The position numbers and the translations under genes were made by a program. DNA of 64,000 bases, from the NCBI RefSeq assembly GCF_021991875.1, contig NZ_JAHLKR010000016.1:372001-436000 (forward strand), read 5' to 3'. The notes beneath the pieces were generated by a model. The model did no database searches and was not told the DNA's origin. It worked only from the letters and a program-made list of their open reading frames with translations. Position 1 is the stretch's first letter; each line of letters opens with the position of its first letter. This document shows positions 59,101 to 64,000 of this stretch, in pieces. This DNA is from Mycetohabitans sp. B8 (lineage in GTDB: Bacteria; Pseudomonadota; Gammaproteobacteria; Burkholderiales; Burkholderiaceae).

Positions 59101-62100
59101 CAGGCGGCGCAACCAGCCACTGTCGTCGCCGGTATTGTCCGGCAAATCAATCGCCACTTCGACCGGGCAATGGGCCATCACTGCGCCGAGCGAACGCTCA
59201 ATGCCGATCCAAGATTCAAGATAACAGCGCTCGAGCGCGTCGCCAGCCCGGCCGGCTAGCAATAATCGGTCGATTGGCGCCGCCGTGGCAGCCATCGCCT
59301 TCAGCAGTGCGACAATCGCGCTGTTGTCGATCATCCAGCGACGGTCGTCCATACTCCATAAATAGAGCACTCGGCTAGCGCCGTGAGCCGACAACACGTG
59401 TTGCAGCCCTTCTTGCAACTGCTGCGGATCGTCGACTGCTACACGATAATGGCCATCTTCATCGCGTCCATTTTTGTTATCAGCCGCAATAAATACCAAC
59501 TCGGTTTGCGCACTGAACGTATTGATTTGTCGGACTAGCTGCTGCCGTAGCCCAGGCTCACCCAGCAAGCAAATCAATCGTTTTATCGGCGTACCCGGCC
59601 CCGGTTCATCGGCCTCCTGCCATTGCTCCGTGTAAGTTGCCACTATTGTTTCGGTAGCCGCTCTTTCTCTTCGTTCGGCAGTTACCACCGGCGCATCGAG
59701 TTCGGCGGTTACTGCCGGCGCATCGAGCCAGTACCGTTCTTTGGCGAATGCATAGCTTGGTAGACCGATTCGGGCGGGACGCGGCCCGTCGCCATAAAGA
59801 CATGTCCAGTCAAAGGCTTCCGCCTCTTCAGCGCCAGCAAGCCATTGCGCCGCCAACTGTCGCAGGTCGCCAGCGGCCACGGCCTCTTCGGCCGTCATGC
59901 TGGCTACGCCAAAGTCCATGCCCGGCTCGCCGGCAATCCACGCTTGCAGTTGTCGTTGTAACTGCTCCAAGCTATCGACCATGAAAATGGCCCGCGTGGC
60001 CATTGCCTCCCGGCCGGTTTGTAGCGTGTAAGCTAAAGCGGCAAGATCGGGCGTGTGTTGCGCAACGTGCGCCAGTAACCGCGCAACCTGCTCTTTCAAG
60101 CGTGGCGCATTGCGCGCCGACAACGGAACCAGCACCATTTCGCCCCGGTGCGTGGCGAACTCGCGCTGCTCACGATACTCCTGCAGCACAACATGAGCGT
60201 TTGTGCCGGAGAAACCAAAGGAGCTGACGCCAGCGCGCCGCGGTGCACTGTGCTCCGGCCAGTCGCATCCTTCTCGATCGATTACCAGCGGCGAGTCATC
60301 AAGCTTGATGTGGGGATTCTGTTGTTTGAAGTGGCCCAACGCCGGCAACTTATGGTGCTTCATCTGCTGCAGCACCTTTATGACGCCCGCGATGCCTGCC
60401 GCACCCTCGGTATGACCAATATTGGCTTTAACCGAGCCAATATGGCAAAAACCCCGGTCGTCGGTATAACGTGCAAAGGCCCGCTTGAGCGCATTGATCT
60501 CGATCGGATCGCCCAGCTTGGTGCCGGTGCCATGGGCCTCGATATAACTGAGGCTACGAGGATCAATGCCGGCATCTTGCCACGCATGCACGATCACGTT
60601 TTCCTCTCCGGCCACGCTCGGCGCAGTCAGTGAAGGCGTGTAGCCACCGTGCAACGCCGCCGAACCCTTGATAATTCCATGAATCGGATCGCCATCAGCC
60701 AACGCTTTCGACAGCGGCTTAAGCAGCAGCATCGCCACGCATTCGCCTGGCACGTAACCGTCCGCTTGTGCATCAAAGGTGTGACAGCGCCCCGTCGGCG
60801 ACAGCGCGCGGATCGCCGAAAAATATCGGTAGTGCCAGGATGACAGCAGTAAGTTGCTGCCGCCCACAAAGGCCATTTCGCACTCGCCATTGCGCAATGA
60901 AACACAGGCGGCATGCAACGCCACTAGCGACGACGAGCACGCCGTATTGAACATCAGGCTCGGCCCTTTGAAGTCGAACCAGAATGAAATTCGGTTAGCG
61001 GCGATCACCCCACTGCCCGTGGCGATATAGGGGTCCATCGGCAGTCCCAACTCGGTGATCTTGTCAACGTATTCGTTGAAACAGGAACCGATGAATACGC
61101 CGGTACGACTGCCCCGTAACTGCCTGATTACGCCGGCGTCCTCGGCGGCAGCGTAAGTGCTTTGCAGTAGCAGCCGTACCTGAGGATCCATCCATTGGGC
61201 TTCGCGGCGGGACATATGAAAAAAGTCGGCGTCGAACTTATCGACGTCGTTGATAAAGCTGCCCCACTTGGAATAAGTCTTATCATGCGCTTCAGGATCA
61301 GCATCAAACCAACGCGCAACGTCCCAGTGATCTGCCGGCACCTCCTTGATCAGCTCCCGGTCCTGCCAGATATTCTGCCAAAATTGGTCAAGGTCGCTGG
61401 CTTCGCCAAACTGTCCTTGTATACCGATGATTGCGATATCCTGCTGACGATCACCGCCGCTGACAGCCCTGGGCGATTCATGGGCGACACACTCGTGCAC
61501 GGCACAAGTTTCAACCATCGGCACAGCATCACTTGCTTTCACCGGTGCAACGTCAGTCGTCTCGCTACGCTTGGCCAGCAAGGGCATAAAAGCCGCTTTG
61601 TGCTCCTGCCATAAAAACGTCGCCAGTTCAGCCACACTGGGATATTCAAAAAATATTGTCGGTTCTAGTTCGATCGCCGCGGCACTTTCAAGCCGACTCG
61701 CCAAGTTGACCAGCTGCAGCGACTCCAGTCCCAATTCCATCAAGTTGCGGTGACGCTGCTTTTTACCAATTTGCTTTGCACCGAGGGCTTGCAGCTGCGT
61801 CAACAGGTAGTCTTCGATCCCTTCGCGGCTGCAGCCAGTCTCATTGTCGCGCTGCGCTTTATCGTCAACCAATTGGCTGCTCCGCAGCCGCTTCAGCGAG
61901 CAACCGCTGAATTCGGCCACCAGCACACCCTCGTCGTCGTACAGCTGTGCGTCGAACAACACCAGCTCGCCGGAATTTTTTGTTAACTTGGTGTGAATCC
62001 AGCCCGTTGTCGGGGCTTGGCCACGGTGAAGGACCAGCGATTTAATGCCAAACGGAATAAAATTGCCGTCCAGTTGTTCGCTGGCCAGCAGCGGGATAAC

Positions 62101-62811
62101 CGTCAAAAAGGCGCTGTTGATCAACAACGGATGCAAGCTGTAGTGGCGAGAATCCGCGTCCTCAGAAACAGCCAGCGTCATTTGCGACAGCGCTTCGCCA
62201 TCATCCTGCCGCTGGTAAAGTGCCTTCAGGGTCCGATAGCTATCGCCGATGTGGATCTGCTCACTAATTTGATAGATTGATGCCAGCGGCTCCACCGCTG
62301 TCATGTCAGCCATCAACTCGGCTAAATCCACCTGCCGCCGCTGGGCAGCCACAGCCGACAATTCACCGCTCGCCCTAGGCTGCCAAGGCGCTGACGGCGA
62401 ATGTCGGCATACCGCCTCGAAGACTCGTCCGTCACGCTGGGATGCGCGGATTGCCACCTCAAGCCGCTCACCTTCAGCCAGCGCGACGGGCGCAGCAAAC
62501 GTGAGCTTTTTCAACCGCAGCGCCTCACCCTCGGCGAGCTGGCCCAAGCCGCACTCTAGCGCCAGACTGGCATAGGTCAGTCCCAACAGGATCCGCTGCT
62601 GATTGAACTGGTGATCCTTAAGATAGTGCTCATCGTAGTGGTAAACAGCGGCTGCAATTGGGTTCTCGATCGCCGGTGGCGCCTGAATCACCCGCTCTGC
62701 CTGGTCGCGGCGATAGCTGGCCCGGATCTTTTCAAACTCTTTGGCAGCTTCTTCGACACTGATTTCTTCCCGCTGTATTTTCCGGTGTAGAACCCTAATT
62801 TGACTGTCCAC
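50149..62811 (-). CDS. rhiE: Trans-AT polyketide synthase with double-bond shift domain and branching module (RhiE-like)
   Basis: A 4220-residue PKS, no AT. After a helical docking start comes a DH-like domain (about 50-330) with His67, but Gln71 and Leu76 in HxxxGxxxxP and Asn232 for the catalytic Asp: an enoyl-isomerase (shift) pattern. Then ACP; KS1 (Cys625)-KR (GGLGGLG near 1280)-ACP Ser1596; KS2 (Cys1832)-DH (His2312, Asp2484)-KR (near 2771)-ACP Ser3072; KS3 (Cys3364, GHGSGT, KSNIGH)-B-type DH-fold domain (about 3755-4060) without DH motifs-ACP Ser4181. This equals the branching module KS-B-ACP of rhizoxin and glutarimide synthases. Predicted work: C9=C10 shift, C7 hydroxyl, enoyl acceptor, vinylogous branching to the delta-lactone. 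Start codon GTG 62811. It lies 67 nt after the P450 gene. Confidence 0.87.
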   Translation of the reverse strand: MDSQIRVLHRKIQREEISVEEAAKEFEKIRASYRRDQAERVIQAPPAIENPIAAAVYHYDEHYLKDHQFNQQRILLGLTYASLALECGLGQLAEGEALRLKKLTFAAPVALAEGERLEVAIRASQRDGRVFEAVCRHSPSAPWQPRASGELSAVAAQRRQVDLAELMADMTAVEPLASIYQISEQIHIGDSYRTLKALYQRQDDGEALSQMTLAVSEDADSRHYSLHPLLINSAFLTVIPLLASEQLDGNFIPFGIKSLVLHRGQAPTTGWIHTKLTKNSGELVLFDAQLYDDEGVLVAEFSGCSLKRLRSSQLVDDKAQRDNETGCSREGIEDYLLTQLQALGAKQIGKKQRHRNLMELGLESLQLVNLASRLESAAAIELEPTIFFEYPSVAELATFLWQEHKAAFMPLLAKRSETTDVAPVKASDAVPMVETCAVHECVAHESPRAVSGGDRQQDIAIIGIQGQFGEASDLDQFWQNIWQDRELIKEVPADHWDVARWFDADPEAHDKTYSKWGSFINDVDKFDADFFHMSRREAQWMDPQVRLLLQSTYAAAEDAGVIRQLRGSRTGVFIGSCFNEYVDKITELGLPMDPYIATGSGVIAANRISFWFDFKGPSLMFNTACSSSLVALHAACVSLRNGECEMAFVGGSNLLLSSWHYRYFSAIRALSPTGRCHTFDAQADGYVPGECVAMLLLKPLSKALADGDPIHGIIKGSAALHGGYTPSLTAPSVAGEENVIVHAWQDAGIDPRSLSYIEAHGTGTKLGDPIEINALKRAFARYTDDRGFCHIGSVKANIGHTEGAAGIAGVIKVLQQMKHHKLPALGHFKQQNPHIKLDDSPLVIDREGCDWPEHSAPRRAGVSSFGFSGTNAHVVLQEYREQREFATHRGEMVLVPLSARNAPRLKEQVARLLAHVAQHTPDLAALAYTLQTGREAMATRAIFMVDSLEQLQRQLQAWIAGEPGMDFGVASMTAEEAVAAGDLRQLAAQWLAGAEEAEAFDWTCLYGDGPRPARIGLPSYAFAKERYWLDAPAVTAELDAPVVTAERRERAATETIVATYTEQWQEADEPGPGTPIKRLICLLGEPGLRQQLVRQINTFSAQTELVFIAADNKNGRDEDGHYRVAVDDPQQLQEGLQHVLSAHGASRVLYLWSMDDRRWMIDNSAIVALLKAMAATAAPIDRLLLAGRAGDALERCYLESWIGIERSLGAVMAHCPVEVAIDLPDNTGDDSGWLRRLGLQLSGDAAGSRLYQSGRSFQLRLAPTRATAAVEPLALEQIHTLLITGGLGGLGSLLAGELSSRARHRSDGQLNLILNGRSSLSAAQQVQLDCLRHDKCNIFYLQADCADRQAMAAALAEVLPQSGPIDGLIHAAGLKAQGSLFDSAQADFDAVLHAKVKATLVLDEVLAAQPLALICYFSSSSAMLGDMGAGSYAMANRFQQAYARYVQAGRARRVVAIHWPLWRNGGMAVGEQASTEFYLKSSGQRMLESAEGLTLLQQIVASDADHMLVLAGEPARLQQLVDGIHHPARKATANLTVNATVAQPMLERTRSRPELKGLSVEQSLLWDLRDLASRPLNAERHTLGEDTNLADFGFDSISLAEYAGLLSRHFSLKLTPELFFSHSTLSKIAAYLLAHHRQAIEACYRGEVISATEPLPIPAPVVASTSNADTIAIIGISGRFPGARNADELWRVLAEGRDVVGEIPTDRYDWRDYYGDHREDPSKTRCIWMGSVSGVSEFDPLFFEISPREAKTLDPRQRLLLQESWNALEDAGIGPRHLEAQRVGMFVGVEEGDFQRLASEESLTSGHNGILASRLAYFLNLTGPTMAINTACSSALVALHQAALSLRNNECEMAVVAGVNLIFSPDAFLGMTQAGMLSPDGKCFAFDRRANGMVPGEAVCCVVLKPLSRAEADGDPIYGVLRGSGINYDGKTNGITAPSGASQQRLLEEVYRRAGMNTEAVEYIVTHGTGTQLGDPVEINALNDAFRGNKPGHCALTSTKTNLGHTFAASGLVSVISLLQAFRHETIPASLHCEQENDYIHWQQSPFYVNKTNKAWPAAGRNSERLGAVSAFGMSGTNAHVVLESYSRERDASPFRRPCYLFVLSAKTADALKEKIEQLSAALQHGGYRDNQLPSISYTLLEGRHHFRHRLALVAADLEEVLYTLEQYRVGEKRPNLFVGEVEREFSAQKTIARYINQLLDDSRNASKDETRELLFGLADFYRQGYDIDGRRLFGAAQNGAHSMPPRLPLPGYPFAREHYWPEVRRRQQQPVLVASQPMDRLHPLVHHNISTLATQRFVSRFSGRETFLADHRIGDQLIFPGAAYLELAREAIVRASELPPQQVTLQNVVWLRPLAFAVGGSDREVELYCELVVNGSDSVSFKIYSLDAGTQQLHAQGDAQLAAVAAPLPQPVDLAEWATRCNVNERSHDLLYHDFDTMGVHYGVTFRAAGQIRIGRDRVIGQLTHEALDPQLEGVLLPPGVLDSALHIAASLESRQQGAAGPMLPFALESLRLYGSVDQALRAGPLTVTAAYSEARGSGAIEKIDVQICNDAGQCLVQLEGFSSRKTGVEPQPVQAPVIADSDEGLGRLIRTPFWKPVGSLGEWLPADAKPQLLLLGLPEATVDEIRRQFGNQVSVLPGAPGKNDAAAYQAAALALLEWLQRLLGDHVGGYFQLFVGQGQDDLRLTALDAMLKTAMIENSALQARLVALDTEMGNDAMVKVIVEQSRYHSNELVRVFANGSLYSRQWRELAPAQQNEQMPLRDGGTYAITGGAGGLGLIFAEHIVSSCRNPVLYLAGRSTVSQQLQQKADRLRALGAQVHYQALDVGNAAAVRQWIDDIYAKEGSLHGVIHSAGVIRDSMIINKRVSEFEQVLAAKVAGIEALDQAINERALDFFVCCSSQAAMGNLGQVDYAAANAYMDAFMQYRQNLAGDGKRKGRSLSINWPLWRDGGMKLAPVIEQQMRQRLGIVPMPVEEGIKSLGQLLNNPVSAQGWVIYGESSRLTAIGQPVDAKPQALAKPAPGQAAGATSVSDSELKKKIEAFVTQIIADVVQIDVAKIHPAEKFEVYGFDSIMAVGVTNELEKHLGSLPKTLLFEHVNIAGMVDHFAVKYRDHFVAMFSGSEDRRETPRGVQVSTIVQVPTIEPRAAEPASAQPLPLNRFAAAHANANRPAVPSATPVASNERVEDNELESYIAVIGVGGYYPGADSIDELWQNLANGVDCMSDFPADRWDHSKIYYKNRKVLGKTTCINGSFIKDVDKFDYSYFKMPKVYADHMSPEVRLFLQVAVHTFEDAGYSKETMLSRYNGDVGVLLGTMTNDYQYYGFESNLFRGSMASGSGMATIPMTVSYFYGLTGPSLFIDTMCSSSSTCIHTACQMLKHDETKMVLAGGLNLMYHPYTTVNTSQGNFTSITSESVNSYGVGADGTVIGEGVGAVLLKRLDRAIADRDQIYGVIKGSAMTNAGERNGFNVPNPDLQTLAIRQAMDQAKVHPSSISYIEGHGSGTKLGDPIEVLGLNNAFRWATDDKQFCYLGSIKSNIGHLLAASGIAGLTKTLLQLKHRQIAPSIHSGQLNQDIDFADTPFVVPQQLTQWRQPERIVNGRKQVFPRRAGLTSIAAGGMNAHMIVEEYPEPADSAGQIPEDQLVFVFSVHKLALLAENLTSFRDWLASSEAPLAQIAYTLQVGKNNLRNRLAIRCRTRQALSRALNACIDGHYQSSVDSKIFYRFQESDAVQPLEYDLDDPLTPLLAQWLNGDSQVDWTSLYAQPPVRISLPAYRFEKVRCWYTEEGYESSIVNPLMFKNKLHPLVAKNCSTPQPGAIFRTDFVEDELLDYVYSGRGGRRFSAFNFADVALAMPALASLFDARTLSVSCAFEHYIADWTTVTGLEYRLFEIDSEQLELEFDFRRSDEQLANLGFAVINPLTGNEPPPQRWLDDARELLNRHALQAGRQLSAAEVSRRLAQAGYDFAPYLDYEGELVIGRSGLLLKGRPAVNRHNHYAGNIQLSPYLATTIDKAFYLLLDELGLPQGRVIVRNIERLCCYNTPAGGFSVVLSGIGLHDNELSLSLLVLDEWEQICITVDKVSLYLDKQAVASVNQKHYLLTGSVEMANMPAAVLARPLLEPAGQPTAARVGKQDAKPQADEGEAGLGESILSFIQQELQDKLGFAAQDISESTQVRDLGLDSIMVVQLTDSVNKRFGTKLMPDLFYEKQQLGELVARLEAA

Positions 62812-62878
62812 TGTTCTCTTCGCTCTCAGATTCGGATATGGCAGGCGGTGTCTAAGCGACTTTGCCGCCCGTGTCCGG

Positions 62879-64000
62879 TTAGCAACCGGTCAGGTCGAGA
62901 AATGCCTTGTTTGAAGGCCGCAAAAACGGCAGGTAGGTTGGCGGCGGCAACTTGCCCACCAGACGCGGCGAGATCCCCTTCGGCCCCATCTCTCGAGCCA
63001 ACATCGCGATAAACAGCGTGATCTCTAACGCGGCGACATGACGGCCGAGACAGGCATGAGGACCGCCGCCAAACTGGCAGGTTTCCACTTGGTTCGGCGC
63101 CCGGTCGATGCCCAGCCAGCGTTCCGGCCTCCAGCTATCCGGATCCGGGTAGCGCTCAGGGTTACGAGAAACATGCAGCAGGCTGACGCCCACCATCGCG
63201 CCAACGGGGATCGTATGACCCATCATTTCAAACTCGGTATGCACGTTGCGCATTTCAAACGGCGCGGGGGGATAGAGCCGCAAGGTTTCTCGGAATATCG
63301 CTTCAGCCAACGGCACTTGCTTGACCAGCTCCTCATGGGTATAAGGCACGCTGTCTAAGCCGGCGACCTGTTGACACAACTGTTGCCAAACGTGCGGGTG
63401 CTGCGACAGCATTAACGCCGACCACGCCATCACCGCGGCGGTTGTTTCCGAGCCGGCAAAACCCAGACCCAGGATGTTGTGTACCAGCTCGACCTCAGAC
63501 ATGCCGTTGCCATTATCGTCGCGGCCGAAGATCATCGCTCCGACCAGACTATCGCGGTCGTTGTTCGCGCGTACCGTGGCGACAATCTGTGACACCCGCT
63601 GTTCCAGCCAGCCGCGCGCCTTACGGCAACGCCAAGCAGGGAAGCCCGGCAAGTTGATTTTCAGCGGTATCATGCCGAGAAAAAACTCTTCGTACTGGTG
63701 ACGCCACTGCTCAAGCTCGTGGGTTTCAATGCCCATAATCCGGAACACCACCTCCAGCGCAATATCCTTGGTCTGCGGGAAAATCGCCAATTTGCGCTCG
63801 CTGGTCCAGCGTTTAAGCCGTTGCTCAATGGTTTCCACCACGAACTGGCCCACGCGCGCGCGGGTCAGCCCTTTTGGGGTAAAAGCATCCATGCTAGCGC
63901 GACGCGCATTGCGATGACGTTGGCCGTCAAAGGCGTTCATCGCCTCACCCGTGATGACCGGCATCTGCTCGCGCAGATAGGAGTTGTCAGTGTACTTATT
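62879..64000 (-). CDS. rhiH: Cytochrome P450 (RhiH-like), 5' end outside the window
   Basis: The frame is open through base 64000 on the minus strand, so the N-terminus is missing (about 370 residues shown). I-helix GFAGSETTAAVMAWSAL (oxygen-activating Thr), K-helix EAIFRETLRLYPPAPF (ExxR), and haem loop CQFGGGPHACLGRHVAALEI with the Cys ligand are all intact. FNxQ-like PDSWRPERWLG precedes the haem loop. It is the upstream neighbour of the branching PKS, on the same strand and 67 nt away, so it is co-transcribed. In rhizoxin biosynthesis a P450 (RhiH) installs an epoxide; assignment of this one rests on context. Confidence 0.85.
   Translation of the reverse strand, partial: NKYTDNSYLREQMPVITGEAMNAFDGQRHRNARRASMDAFTPKGLTRARVGQFVVETIEQRLKRWTSERKLAIFPQTKDIALEVVFRIMGIETHELEQWRHQYEEFFLGMIPLKINLPGFPAWRCRKARGWLEQRVSQIVATVRANNDRDSLVGAMIFGRDDNGNGMSEVELVHNILGLGFAGSETTAAVMAWSALMLSQHPHVWQQLCQQVAGLDSVPYTHEELVKQVPLAEAIFRETLRLYPPAPFEMRNVHTEFEMMGHTIPVGAMVGVSLLHVSRNPERYPDPDSWRPERWLGIDRAPNQVETCQFGGGPHACLGRHVAALEITLFIAMLAREMGPKGISPRLVGKLPPPTYLPFLRPSNKAFLDLTGC

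Noticed and set aside
61800-62660. Pyran synthase instead of shift domain at the N-terminus of the large PKS
   Set aside because: The Asn-for-Asp and lost-Pro pattern and the collinear position (C9=C10) fit an enoyl isomerase better; rhizoxin has no pyran at that site.

Overview
The window reads as chromosomal DNA of a betaproteobacterium of the Burkholderia group, most likely a rhizoxin-producing Mycetohabitans (formerly Burkholderia rhizoxinica). The housekeeping blocks (tig-clpP-clpX-lon, ompR-envZ, ispD-ispF, mfd) have the Burkholderia layout. The right third carries two trans-AT polyketide synthases whose domain order matches, step by step, what I know of the end of the rhizoxin assembly line. 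Many insertion-sequence relics and decayed genes fit a reduced endosymbiont genome. The species is inference; no search was run.

Layout. 1-3957 (minus): tig, clpP, clpX and the start of lon. 4073-8453: a decayed glycerate kinase, a MarR regulator, a tRNA-Leu(UAG), a phytoene/squalene-synthase-like protein that has lost its catalytic aspartates, a Tat-exported DUF1501 protein and small unknowns. 8638-18278: ompR-envZ, ispD-ispF, mfd, an argE-type deacetylase and a PLP threonine-dehydratase-type enzyme. 18309-19349: a permease relic and two small domain proteins. 19401-22169: a promoter with an overlapping LexA-type palindrome in front of a radical-SAM/UdgX DNA-repair pair. 22219-27906 (minus): a six-gene stressosome operon rsbR-rsbS-rsbT-rsbX-like-histidine kinase-hybrid kinase, mostly with overlapping reading frames.

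28108-29894 is a graveyard of IS66, IS3 and IS5 relics. Directly behind it lies a small accessory biosynthetic locus: a two-module NRPS (C-A-PCP-C-A-PCP-reductase, 29964-37508), a PanP-type aspartate decarboxylase that would make beta-alanine (37708-39375) and, convergently, an imine-reductase-like dehydrogenase (39715-40602). The first adenylation pocket reads like a beta-alanine code, the first condensation domain has lost its catalytic His, and release is reductive. Together these suggest an N-terminally free beta-alanyl aminoacyl aldehyde that could close to a seven-membered cyclic imine and be reduced. I consider this the best candidate for an undescribed system here.

40627-42084 holds more relics: an ISKra4-like fragment with a 29-bp palindrome, an antidote fragment and an MFS fragment. 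42252-64000 (minus) holds a P450 (rhiH-like, cut by the window edge), a 4220-residue PKS (rhiE-like: shift-DH-ACP, KS-KR-ACP, KS-DH-KR-ACP, KS-B-ACP) and a 2605-residue PKS (rhiF-like: KS-DH-KR-ACP, KS0-ACP-TE). They would set the C9=C10 olefin, the C7 oxygen, the branched delta-lactone, the C2=C3 olefin and the macrolactone.
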